A stretch of DNA of 41,957 bases from an uncultured Eudoraea sp. (GCF_947258525.1 NZ_CAMYIP010000162.1:1-41957), one strand, 5' to 3'. Counted from the first letter of the stretch, positions 23,825 to 31,804 are shown. Made by a program: numbers and translations. Notes: a model not told the origin generated them from the sequence alone.

Positions 23825-23867
23825 TGACTTATATCATAAAAATTAGACCTAAGCTGAACTACTTTTA
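23825..23867 (+). promoter_or_regulatory. Fnr-like operator plus -7 element for the 149-aa gene
   Basis: TGACTTATATCA (23825-23836), flanked A..T. TACTTTTA (23860-23867) follows after 23 bp, five of six matches, 27 bp before the start at 23895. It lies only 13 bp from the oppositely oriented USP site. Confidence 0.65.
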
Positions 23868-23894
23868 GCTTAATAACCAAAAGATAATTTAATC

Positions 23895-24344
23895 ATGAAT
23901 GACGACACGAAATCAACTCAGGAAAATAATATTGGAGAGGTTAAATGGCAAGAACTATATATCCTTACCGATCACTGGAAGTCAGATCTGGACTTCTATA
24001 AAGATGACCTTAGGTTTTTACATCATTTGATAGATAAATATATTATTTGGATAACAAAAGACGAAAACCTGAATATGGTACAGGACATAAAGAAAAATCT
24101 ATTTGAAATTCAAAATAAAAGTGCGGACTTAATGAAAGAAGTAAATATACACCAGGGAAATTTGGGACTGATGGTAGAAAATCCGGTTCAGAGTTCAAAC
24201 CCTCAATTTCTGGAAGATCATGGAATCCTTGAAGATAAAATGGCAAACTTCGTAAAATTGTTCAGGTCCAACAGAAAAGAAGTTTTTAATATCACGGAAT
24301 ACATTATAGACAGTGAAGAGTTGCCTAATATTCTAAAGTCCTGA
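23895..24344 (+). CDS. Small helical protein, member 3 of the three-paralogue family
   Basis: 149 residues, charged, no signal peptide, predicted all-helical. It shares with the proteins at 6252-6695 and 6869-7288 an N-terminal HWKSDLDFYKDDLRFLHHLI, a central IHQGNLGLM and a late SNRKEVFNIT. It is located 17 kb away from the other two members but has the same operator type. The function is unknown; the conserved Trp, Asp-Glu and His-x-Asn positions suggest a common four-helix-bundle-like fold, which is inference. Confidence 0.7.
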   Translation: MNDDTKSTQENNIGEVKWQELYILTDHWKSDLDFYKDDLRFLHHLIDKYIIWITKDENLNMVQDIKKNLFEIQNKSADLMKEVNIHQGNLGLMVENPVQSSNPQFLEDHGILEDKMANFVKLFRSNRKEVFNITEYIIDSEELPNILKS

Positions 24345-24447
24345 TCCTTTGTAAAACACCATTTACATCCTTGTTAGTTGATTTATCGAATAGTATATTT
24401 TAAAGCATGAAGTAACAGTGATACGCTTCTAAAAAGAAATTCTTCGT

Positions 24448-24455
24448 TATATTTG
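24448..24455 (+). promoter_or_regulatory. -7 element of the tRNA-Leu promoter
   Basis: TATATTTG is a full TAnnTTTG match, ending 18 bp before the first tRNA base. I see no clear TTG at the -33 position. Confidence 0.5.
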
Positions 24456-24473
24456 CACCTCAATTTTAGTAAA

Positions 24474-24557
24474 GCCCACGTGGTGAAATTGGTATACACG
24501 CTACCTTGAGGGGGTAGTGTTCGAAAGGACGTGCTGGTTCGACTCCAGTCGTGGGCA
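24474..24557 (+). tRNA. tRNA-Leu, anticodon GAG
   Basis: 84 nt. The acceptor stem GCCCACG (24474-24480) pairs with CGTGGGC (24550-24556), with discriminator A at 24557. The anticodon arm is CTACC-TTGAGGG-GGTAG, giving anticodon GAG, which reads CUU/CUC. A long variable arm (class II) and a GGTTCGACTCC T-arm are present, both as expected for leucine. The 3' CCA is not encoded (ACAA follows). Confidence 0.96.
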
Positions 24558-24560
24558 CAA

Positions 24561-24595
24561 AAAAACTGCTTCAGTTTAAGACAGAAGCAGTTTTT
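24561..24595. terminator. Bidirectional hairpin terminator between tRNA-Leu and the DUF1080 gene
   Basis: Arms AAAAACTGCTTC (24561-24572) and GAAGCAGTTTTT (24584-24595) form a 12-bp inverted repeat with an 11-nt loop. T-runs on both strands let it end the tRNA transcript and the convergent DUF1080 transcript. Confidence 0.85.
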
Positions 24596-24610
24596 CTTTT
24601 TAAAATTTGT

Positions 24611-25327
24611 TTATAAGCGTCTTACCCTTACATTTCTGAACCACACACCCGCACCGTGGTCTTGCAGCGCTAAATAGCCATCATTGGATTTGCCATAATC
24701 AGGAAAGTCATTCCATTTACCGCTATTGCGTTTTTCTAACCAGTCCTGGGAATTCTTATCAAATTCAACAATTTTCTGACCATTGAGCCAGTGTTCGGCC
24801 TTACCTCGGTTAAAAACAATCTTACTTGTATTCCACTCACCTACCGGTTTCAGGGTTTTATTTTCATTGGCTACATGCATGGCATAATTTGCTCCGGTCT
24901 TTTGCCAATCTTCAATCGGTTCTTCAAAACCAACATCATCCAATAACTGGTATTCCGGGCCGGTTTCATATGGCGAGTGATATATAGTATCCTCCACCAC
25001 ATGATAAAAAGCACCGCTATTACCACCCTTGGTTATTTTCCATTCAAAAGCGAATTCAAAATTGTCGTAGGTTTCCATGCTAATGATATCACCTCCCACA
25101 TCACCAGCCTCACCAAAACACTCTATAATATTATCTTTAATTGACCAATTTGAAGGCAGGGAGTCCTGGTTGTAGCCCCTCCAGTCTGATGGGTCCATAA
25201 GATCTACCCATTCACTTGCTACCACTTCATCTTCTTCTGCAGTAGGTTTTTCCACTTTTTTCTTCTCAGTATTCTTGCATGCTCCCACCAAAAGCAGCAA
25301 TCCTATTATTACAATTCGTAGTTTCAT
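24611..25327 (-). CDS. DUF1080 (3-keto-disaccharide hydrolase-like) lipoprotein
   Basis: 238 residues from the ATG at 25327, chosen because MKLRIVIIGLLLLVGAC is a good lipoprotein signal; an upstream in-frame start at 25369 would add 14 residues before it. The body is a concanavalin-like DUF1080 domain: WVDLMDPSDWRGYN, FEFAFEWKITKGGNSGAFYH, GPEYQLLDD and GYLALQDHGAGVWFRNVRVR. DUF1080 members include enzymes acting on 3-keto-glycosides. It follows the Gfo/Idh/MocA oxidoreductase by 11 bp, and the pair fits a 3-keto sugar oxidation/cleavage route. Confidence 0.88.
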   Translation of the reverse strand: MKLRIVIIGLLLLVGACKNTEKKKVEKPTAEEDEVVASEWVDLMDPSDWRGYNQDSLPSNWSIKDNIIECFGEAGDVGGDIISMETYDNFEFAFEWKITKGGNSGAFYHVVEDTIYHSPYETGPEYQLLDDVGFEEPIEDWQKTGANYAMHVANENKTLKPVGEWNTSKIVFNRGKAEHWLNGQKIVEFDKNSQDWLEKRNSGKWNDFPDYGKSNDGYLALQDHGAGVWFRNVRVRRL

Positions 25328-25338
25328 AATCTTAAAAT

Positions 25339-26694
25339 TTAAAGGAGTTTCATCCCAACAGGATCCCATTTAATTGCTTTATCTAAATAATAACTATCGT
25401 TGCACGCTAAAGCCGGAGCCGCCGCCCGATAGCCAAATACAGCATCTTCCGATACAGCTTTGCCTCCTCTGATAGCATTGAACCAATTACTAAAATGATC
25501 ATAGTGGGCTCCCTGATATCCGTCCTCTACCTCAAAAACAATTTCTTCAGGAGGAAGCATCTTTCTTCTGGAACTGGTTGTCCCGGTTTGCGAGGCTTTG
25601 GCCTGAAAAAACGGGTCATTATCAAATTGCTCATTATTTCTTCTTAAAATTACCTTGGTCCATTGAACATCCATAGAACCCTCACTTCCTACAATCCTCA
25701 AATACGTTGTTCCCGAAGTACCATCTACAAAATTACAGCGCAGTGAAAGGTTAAAAGCAGGGTGTTCATCAGAATCGGGATAATCAAATACCCCGAGTAG
25801 TACGTCAGGTACTTCCCTGCCGTCTTTCCAGTAACGCAACCCTCCGGATGAATAAATTTGATTAGGGCCTTTTGATTGGGTGATAAAATGAAGGCTGGAA
25901 AAAAGATGCACAAACAAATCGCCAGACATCCCGGTTCCATAGTCTTTGTAGTTTCTCCATCTAAAAAATCGGGTAGCATCAAAAGGTCGCTTATTTGTAT
26001 TCATTAAAAAAGTGTCCCAATCTACCGTTTTAGGAGAAGCATCCTTTGGAATATTATATTGCCAGGCGCCCGTAGGACTTCTTCTTGCCCAAAAACCTTC
26101 CGCATAATTTATATCCCCTATTGCTCCCTGGGCTAATAACTCTTTTGCCTTCTCATTACCTAAGGAAGACATCCCCTGACTACCGACCTGGAATACCATA
26201 CCGGTCTCTTTCTGGGCCTTAATAACGTCAGGTCCTTCGTCTAAAGAATGGACCATTGGTTTTTCACAATATACATGCTTACCCGCACGCATGGCATCTA
26301 TTGAAATTTGCTTGTGCCAATGATCAGGGGTTCCAATAATAACCGCGTCCACATCTTTCCGGGCCAGTATTTCCTTATATTGTTTGGTAGTGAACAGATC
26401 TTTGCCCCATCTTTCCTTAGCCCTTTCAAGATGACCATCATAAAGATCGCACACGGCTACAAGCTTTACCCCATCATGTTTTAAGGCCGTATTAGTATCT
26501 TCCGAGCCCATTCCCCCGGCACCAATCAGCGCAATTTGTATATTGCTGTTGGCGCTGTATTTTTTTCTGCTTAAGTAAGAAATTCTAGGGGCTGTTCCCG
26601 CGCCTATTAGTGCAGGAGTGCTTGCCAAAGCCAATGTACCGGCTCCTATATTCTTTAAAAACTGCTTTCTGGTTTGGGTGGTTTTTTTTGACAT
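25339..26694 (-). CDS. Gfo/Idh/MocA family oxidoreductase, exported
   Basis: 451 residues. The N-terminus has TRKQFLKNIGAGTLALAST, a Tat-like signal with RK rather than RR. The NAD(P)-binding Rossmann motif is IALIGAGGMGSED. The family motif EKPMVHS (EKP) is present, as is GTPDHWHKQISIDAM. The C-terminal domain ends with ALACNDSYYLDKAIKWDP, common in the Bacteroidota Tat-exported members (often near GH109-like or inositol-type enzymes). It is first of two genes with the DUF1080 lipoprotein; the substrate is not defined. Confidence 0.9.
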   Translation of the reverse strand: MSKKTTQTRKQFLKNIGAGTLALASTPALIGAGTAPRISYLSRKKYSANSNIQIALIGAGGMGSEDTNTALKHDGVKLVAVCDLYDGHLERAKERWGKDLFTTKQYKEILARKDVDAVIIGTPDHWHKQISIDAMRAGKHVYCEKPMVHSLDEGPDVIKAQKETGMVFQVGSQGMSSLGNEKAKELLAQGAIGDINYAEGFWARRSPTGAWQYNIPKDASPKTVDWDTFLMNTNKRPFDATRFFRWRNYKDYGTGMSGDLFVHLFSSLHFITQSKGPNQIYSSGGLRYWKDGREVPDVLLGVFDYPDSDEHPAFNLSLRCNFVDGTSGTTYLRIVGSEGSMDVQWTKVILRRNNEQFDNDPFFQAKASQTGTTSSRRKMLPPEEIVFEVEDGYQGAHYDHFSNWFNAIRGGKAVSEDAVFGYRAAAPALACNDSYYLDKAIKWDPVGMKLL

Positions 26695-26841
26695 AATTTT
26701 CCTAGATTAACAAGGCTAAATATATCCAATTCTAATAGAATTTTTCAAAATTTAGTGACATAAACTAAAAAAAATCAATTTTTTACTGATTCCTTCGGAA
26801 AAAATTAACGAAACTATTAAATACTTCCGCTTATAAAATTG

Positions 26842-26849
26842 TAAATTTG
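26842..26849 (+). promoter_or_regulatory. -7 element upstream of the CarH-like gene
   Basis: TAAATTTG is a full TAnnTTTG match, 21 bp before the start codon. It is followed directly by TTTAACGA and an ATTTATAAAT palindrome (26859-26868), which could be where the MerR-type regulator binds its own promoter. That last point is only a suggestion. Confidence 0.5.
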
Positions 26850-26870
26850 TTTAACGATTATTTATAAATC

Positions 26871-27767
26871 ATGAACAATGTAAAAAAATCTTTTAGTATC
26901 CGGGATTTGGAAAACCTGTCCGGTATAAAAGCACATACAATTCGAATCTGGGAAAAGAGATACCAGCTATTATCACCTGAGCGAACCAGCACGAACATCA
27001 GGACATACAGTTTGTCCAGTCTTCAGAAATTGCTGAATATCACTCTTCTCTACAATAACGGATACAAAATATCTAAGATTGCAAAACTAAAGGAGACAGA
27101 TATTCCTCTTGTTGTGAGAGAGATTGTGGCCAAAAGCAGCACTAAAAATCATGCAATTAATGCTTTTAAATTGTCCATGATTAACTTTGACCTCTCCTTG
27201 TTCCAAAATACTTATAACAGCCTTCTTGGGGAAAAATCATTTCGGGAAATTTTTTGGGAGTACTTCATTCCTTTGTTAAATGAGCTTGGGTTGCTCTGGC
27301 AGACAGATACAATAAGCCCTTCACATGAGCATTTTATTACCAATTTGATTAAACAGAAGATTTACACGAGTACCGAAAAATTACAGTTGATGGAGCCAAT
27401 TAACAATGAAAAGGTATTTGTTCTTTTTCTACCTGAAAATGAAATTCATGAAATTGGGCTATTATTTATTAATTATGAAATACTTTTACGCGGTTATAAA
27501 ACAATTTATTTGGGGCAGACAATGCCTCTGGAAAACCTTGTAGACCTCCAGAATTATTACACAAATATACATTATGTGTCTTACTTCACCGTGGTACCAA
27601 CTAAGGACAGATTGGGTAAATATATTGATGATTTCACAGTAATGAGAGATAAGAGTAACTCTAAATTATGGGTTTTGGGTAGGCAAATTCGTCATATAAA
27701 TAAAGAAAAACTTCCGCCATACATTCGTACCTTTGCATCTGTTGAACAACTGTCTAAAGCATTATAA
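26871..27767 (+). CDS. MerR-type regulator with cobalamin-binding domain, CarH/LitR-like photoreceptor
   Basis: 298 residues. The MerR winged helix is at ~8-75 (IKAHTIRIWEKRYQLLSPERT). A helical-bundle domain carries W143-x9-E153-H154 (LLWQTDTISPSHEHF), the signature of adenosylcobalamin-binding CarH. The Rossmann-like B12 domain has EIHEIG (E-x-H-x-x-G, with H193 as lower axial ligand). The residue after W143 is Gln, whereas Thermus CarH has the light-state ligand His at that place. It heads the crtI-crtB-crtZ cluster and is expected to repress it in the dark; that is inference from the family. Confidence 0.88.
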   Translation: MNNVKKSFSIRDLENLSGIKAHTIRIWEKRYQLLSPERTSTNIRTYSLSSLQKLLNITLLYNNGYKISKIAKLKETDIPLVVREIVAKSSTKNHAINAFKLSMINFDLSLFQNTYNSLLGEKSFREIFWEYFIPLLNELGLLWQTDTISPSHEHFITNLIKQKIYTSTEKLQLMEPINNEKVFVLFLPENEIHEIGLLFINYEILLRGYKTIYLGQTMPLENLVDLQNYYTNIHYVSYFTVVPTKDRLGKYIDDFTVMRDKSNSKLWVLGRQIRHINKEKLPPYIRTFASVEQLSKAL

Positions 27768-27788
27768 ATTTTAAATAGCCGTCAAACC

Positions 27789-29246
27789 ATGAATAGCAAC
27801 AAAAAAAAAGTTGTAATCATTGGATCTGGGTTTTCTTCACTCTCGGCTTCCTGCTATCTGGCCAAAAAAGGCTTTGATGTTAGTCTTTTCGAAAAGAACG
27901 ATACTGTAGGTGGAAGGGCGCGGCAACTTTCTAAAGATGGGTTTACCTTTGATATTGGTCCAAGTTGGTACTGGATGCCCGATATTTTTGATCGCTTCTT
28001 TGCCGATTTTGGAAAAAAAACCTCAGACTATTACCAATTGGATAAATTAAGTCCGGCATATAAAATTTTCTTTGATGATGATATTATAACTATTGGGGAT
28101 TGTATGGATAAAATTTGCGAGGAATTTGAACGAATTGAAAAAGGCAGTTCCAAACATCTTAAAAAATTTATAGCCAAGGCCCAAAGTAACTATGATATTG
28201 CCATTAATGAAATAGTCTATCGCCCGGGGCTTTCTCCTTTAGAGTTGGTAACCAAGGATACAGTGATTAGGGTAGACCAATTCTTTAAAACTATAAGTCA
28301 GGAAGTTCGAAAAAAATTTAAAAACCCGAAACTCATTTCCACATTGGAATTTCCGGTGTTATTCCTTGGGGCGAAACCTAATAAAACTCCGGCATTTTAC
28401 AGTTTTATGAACTTTGCAGATTTTGGACTCGGTACCTGGCATCCCAAGGGTGGAATGTACCAGATAATCATTGCAATGAAAAGTTTAGCTCAGGAATTAG
28501 GTGTTACCATTCATACGGACAGTGCTGTAGATAAAATCCTTGTTAAAGACGGTAAGGCCACAGGGATTATCGTAAATTCTGAGACAATAGATGCCGATAT
28601 GGTATTAAGTGGAGCTGATTATCATCATACGGAAACCCTTCTGGATAAACAATACAGGCAATATTCTGAAAAATATTGGCAGAGAAAAACTTTTGCACCA
28701 TCCTCCTTGCTCTTCTTTGTTGGCTTTGATAAAAAATTAGATAATATTCAACATCATAATCTGTTTTTTGACACAGATTTCGGCGAGCACGCCACTGAGA
28801 TTTATGATAATCCAAAATGGCCATCCAGGCCTTTGTTTTATGCAAACTTCCCGTCTGTAACAGACAAAAGCATGGCACCAACTAATAATGAAACAGGTTT
28901 TTTCCTAATTCCAATAGCCCCGGGATTGGAAGATACCCCAGAACTTAGGGACCAATACTTTGAAATTATCTTAAAAAGATTCCAGGAACGTACTGGGCAG
29001 CGTGTAGAAAATAATATTATATTTAAAAAATCTTTTTGTGTCAACGACTTTAAAGAACAGTACAACTCATATAAGGGAAATGCTTATGGTATGGCAAATA
29101 CATTATCGCAAACAGCTTTTATGAGACCTGGATTGAAGAGTAAAAAAATTAATAATTTATTTTTCACCGGACAATTAACTGTACCCGGGCCAGGAGTTCC
29201 TCCTTCTTTAATTTCAGGAAAATTAGTTTCTGAGTTAATGGAGTAA
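27789..29246 (+). CDS. crtI: Phytoene desaturase (CrtI type)
   Basis: 485 residues. The N-terminal FAD motif is VVIIGSGFSSLSASCYLAKK with the following FEKNDTVGGRARQ and FDIGPSWYWMPD typical of CrtI. The C-terminal FAD/substrate block is NLFFTGQLTVPGPGVPPSLISG. The enzyme converts phytoene to lycopene in several steps at the membrane. It begins 21 bp after the CarH-like gene and is 18 bp before crtB, so the four genes are likely one transcript. Confidence 0.96.
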   Translation: MNSNKKKVVIIGSGFSSLSASCYLAKKGFDVSLFEKNDTVGGRARQLSKDGFTFDIGPSWYWMPDIFDRFFADFGKKTSDYYQLDKLSPAYKIFFDDDIITIGDCMDKICEEFERIEKGSSKHLKKFIAKAQSNYDIAINEIVYRPGLSPLELVTKDTVIRVDQFFKTISQEVRKKFKNPKLISTLEFPVLFLGAKPNKTPAFYSFMNFADFGLGTWHPKGGMYQIIIAMKSLAQELGVTIHTDSAVDKILVKDGKATGIIVNSETIDADMVLSGADYHHTETLLDKQYRQYSEKYWQRKTFAPSSLLFFVGFDKKLDNIQHHNLFFDTDFGEHATEIYDNPKWPSRPLFYANFPSVTDKSMAPTNNETGFFLIPIAPGLEDTPELRDQYFEIILKRFQERTGQRVENNIIFKKSFCVNDFKEQYNSYKGNAYGMANTLSQTAFMRPGLKSKKINNLFFTGQLTVPGPGVPPSLISGKLVSELME

Positions 29247-29264
29247 AATATTAATTTATAGTAA

Positions 29265-30104
29265 ATGAAAGCAATTTTCGATCAAATTTCCTATGAATGC
29301 AGCAAAAATGTGACCCAATCTTACAGTACATCATTTTCGCTCGCTACAAAAATGTTATCTTCCTCCATAAGGGGCGATATATACAACATATATGGTTTTG
29401 TTCGATGTGCAGACGAAATAGTCGACGCCTTCCACGATTATGATAAAGAAACCTTATTTAATAATTTTGAAAAGGATCTTGAGAGGAGCCTTGTAGATAA
29501 GATTAGCCTTAATCCTATATTAAATGCCTTTCAACATACCTACCATAAATACAAAATTCCGCATCATTTGGTTGATTCATTTATGAAAAGTATGAGAATG
29601 GATCTGAACAAGAGTGTCTACAGTACAGAAGCGGAATTTAAAGAATACATTTACGGATCCGCAGATGTAGTGGGTTTAATGTGCCTTCGTGTTTTTGTCA
29701 ATGGGAATGATGAACGATATGAAGCCCTAAAAGATTCTGCCATGGCGTTAGGTTCTGCGTTTCAAAAAGTGAATTTTCTCAGGGACCTAAAGGCAGATTA
29801 TGAGCATTTAAACCGTTCCTATTTTCCAAATACAAACCTCCTGGAGTTGGATGAAGCATCCAAACTGAGAATTGTTGAAGAAATAAAAGCGGATTTTAAA
29901 AGGGGATATGAAGGAATAGTCCAACTTCCCAATGAAGCAAAATTTGGTGTTTATACGGCCTATAAATACTACTATAAATTGCTTCGTAAATTACAAAAAA
30001 CTCCGTCGATGGAAATTAAAAATGCGCGGATACGGGTACCTAATTATCAAAAATTCGGACTTCTTGCAAAGTCCTATGTAAATTATAAACTGAACTTATA
30101 TTAG
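29265..30104 (+). CDS. crtB: Phytoene synthase (CrtB)
   Basis: 279 residues. It has the two Asp-rich metal sites of squalene/phytoene synthases: DEIVD in FVRCADEIVDAFHD and DLKAD in NFLRDLKADYEHLNR. It condenses two geranylgeranyl diphosphates into phytoene. The start follows crtI closely, and the crtZ start is 1 bp after its stop. Confidence 0.96.
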   Translation: MKAIFDQISYECSKNVTQSYSTSFSLATKMLSSSIRGDIYNIYGFVRCADEIVDAFHDYDKETLFNNFEKDLERSLVDKISLNPILNAFQHTYHKYKIPHHLVDSFMKSMRMDLNKSVYSTEAEFKEYIYGSADVVGLMCLRVFVNGNDERYEALKDSAMALGSAFQKVNFLRDLKADYEHLNRSYFPNTNLLELDEASKLRIVEEIKADFKRGYEGIVQLPNEAKFGVYTAYKYYYKLLRKLQKTPSMEIKNARIRVPNYQKFGLLAKSYVNYKLNLY

Positions 30105-30105
30105 C

Positions 30106-30555
30106 ATGAAAATTGTAATTTGGATCTTAATTTTCCTGGGTACATTTAGTTTTATGGAGTTTATGGCTTGGTTTACTCACAAGTACATAATGCATGGTTT
30201 TTTATGGAGCTTACATAAAGATCATCATAAAAAAGATCATGGTTCGTGGTTTGAACGCAATGATGCATTCTTTATTTTTTATGCAGTTGTTAGTATGACA
30301 TTTTTTTACCTGGCTACATACACATCCTTTTGGTACGGTTGGCCATTAGGCTTTGGCATTATGGCTTATGGAGCAACTTACTTCATGGTTCACGACATTT
30401 TTATTCACCAAAGATTTAAAATGTTCAGAAATGCCAATAATTGGTATGCAAGGGGTGTAAGAAGGGCGCATAAAATGCACCACAAGCACATAGGTAAAGA
30501 AGAAGGCGAGTGTTTTGGTATGCTGATTGTTCCTTTTAAGTATTTTAAGAAATAA
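30106..30555 (+). CDS. crtZ: Beta-carotene hydroxylase (CrtZ, fatty-acid-hydroxylase superfamily)
   Basis: 149 residues with about four membrane helices. The di-iron histidine motifs are HKYIMHGFLWSLHKDHH, HDIFIHQR and HKMHHKHIGKEEGE. It hydroxylates beta-ionone rings at C3, giving zeaxanthin. It is the last gene of the cluster. The lycopene cyclase needed to produce its substrate is not in this window. Confidence 0.93.
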   Translation: MKIVIWILIFLGTFSFMEFMAWFTHKYIMHGFLWSLHKDHHKKDHGSWFERNDAFFIFYAVVSMTFFYLATYTSFWYGWPLGFGIMAYGATYFMVHDIFIHQRFKMFRNANNWYARGVRRAHKMHHKHIGKEEGECFGMLIVPFKYFKK

Positions 30556-30612
30556 TTAGTTTCGTATACTTAATTTAAGATGATCTACAAAAGAATATCA
30601 GAAGTCATTCTA

Positions 30613-31170
30613 TTATTTTATTAGGCCATCCAATAAATCACGTACGCTTTCAGCATTCCAATCCGCAGAACCTGTCTCTGCTACAACAATATTTCCCTCT
30701 TTACCAATTATGAATGTCGTGGGCAAAGCTCCCGAATAAAGGGATTTAGGTGTAAATCCGGATTCAAAATAAACCGGTAAATCATAATTTTTCTTCACTA
30801 AGAAGTTTGTCACCCTTTCTTCTTTATCCCTTGCAATAAACAAAAATGTAACCTTCTCCCCGTACGAGTTATATAATAATTGTAAATCCGGCATTTCCGC
30901 AACACATGGCGGACACCAGGTCGCCCAGAAATTTATAAATACAACCTCCCCTTTGTAATCCATGAGATTAACCCTATTACCTTTTGCATCCACCAATTTA
31001 AAATCATAATCCTCCAGAACTTCCTGGGTTCTCTCTGCAACAGGTACAGGATTGTGAGATATTAACCTGTTAAGATATACTTTGGCATGAAAACCTATCG
31101 GCGTAAAAAAATAAAGCGCCAACAATAGAATAATGGCAATATTAATTAGTTGTGTCCTTTTTAGTTTCAC
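30613..31170 (-). CDS. TlpA-like thioredoxin-fold protein, membrane-anchored, with intact CxxC
   Basis: 185 residues from a GTG that overlaps the stop of the previous gene by 4 bp. One N-terminal helix (~8-26, LINIAIILLLALYFFTPIGF) anchors a periplasmic thioredoxin fold. The active site is FWATWCPPCVAE and the cis-Pro loop GALPTTFIIG. It probably reduces or isomerises periplasmic disulfides. It is a tandem duplicate of the upstream gene: the same anchor motif F-x-T-P-[IL]-G-[FY]-H-[AG]-K and the same C-terminal ADWN. Confidence 0.9.
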   Translation of the reverse strand: MKLKRTQLINIAIILLLALYFFTPIGFHAKVYLNRLISHNPVPVAERTQEVLEDYDFKLVDAKGNRVNLMDYKGEVVFINFWATWCPPCVAEMPDLQLLYNSYGEKVTFLFIARDKEERVTNFLVKKNYDLPVYFESGFTPKSLYSGALPTTFIIGKEGNIVVAETGSADWNAESVRDLLDGLIK

Positions 31171-31730
31171 TTCTGTTCTGTTAGTTCATTTAAGAGGTTA
31201 TAGATAGTCTTGTTATCCCAATCGGCTATTCCTTCTTGTTCCACCCTAATATAGCCCTTTTTATCAATTATATATGACGAAGGCGGCTCAAGAAGTGTCA
31301 GGGGAGTCCTCTCTCCAATAATTAGATAGGTTACCGGGAAAGTAAATTTATTTTCCTTCATAAACGCTTCTACCGGGAGCCTTTCCTCATCTGTTATTAT
31401 ATAAAAATCAACCTTATTCTTATAGCTATCGTAAAGATTCTGTATGCTTTTGAGTTCTGCCGCGCACGGCAATCGCCATGAGGCCCAGAAGTTTATAAAA
31501 ACGACATTATCCCTGGAGTTTTCAAAATTGAAGAACTCCCAGTTCGCATCTTTCAATTTCCAGTTATAATCCGTTATTCGTTTTTCCTCATTAACTTCAA
31601 TTACGTCCGGACTAAAAGAAAATATTCGGTTCAATAAAATTTTACCATGATACCCAAGCGGAGTTACAAAAAAAGAAAGCACGAAAGCCATCAGAAGCAC
31701 ATTTAATATGGTTTTCCTGCTTATTTTCAT
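31167..31730 (-). CDS. TlpA-like protein with degenerate active site (first Cys replaced by Arg)
   Basis: 187 residues, the same architecture as the next gene: an anchor helix (~8-26, ending FFVTPLGYHGK) and a thioredoxin fold. The active site reads FWASWRLPCAAEL, so the nucleophilic cysteine of W-C-x-P-C is Arg and only the second Cys remains. The cis-Pro block is EPPSSYIID. It can hardly act as a normal disulfide reductase. The frame is intact and length normal, so it does not look like a decaying gene. Confidence 0.85.
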   Translation of the reverse strand: MKISRKTILNVLLMAFVLSFFVTPLGYHGKILLNRIFSFSPDVIEVNEEKRITDYNWKLKDANWEFFNFENSRDNVVFINFWASWRLPCAAELKSIQNLYDSYKNKVDFYIITDEERLPVEAFMKENKFTFPVTYLIIGERTPLTLLEPPSSYIIDKKGYIRVEQEGIADWDNKTIYNLLNELTEQK

Positions 31731-31755
31731 AATATTACAGATTTATAAAACTAAA

Positions 31756-31781
31756 TAACTCCCGAAGAATATCGGGAGTTA
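31756..31781 (-). terminator. Hairpin terminator after aconitase
   Basis: Arms TAACTCCCGA (31756-31765) and TCGGGAGTTA (31772-31781) with loop AGAATA. In the minus direction it is followed by TTTAGTTTT. Confidence 0.8.
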
Positions 31782-31804
31782 CAGTACTTACTTTAAGCGG
31801 CAAT

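Noticed and set aside
24474-24557. tRNA-Leu as a possible integration site of a mobile element
   Set aside because: No integrase gene and no repeated 3' tRNA end was seen in the surrounding sequence.
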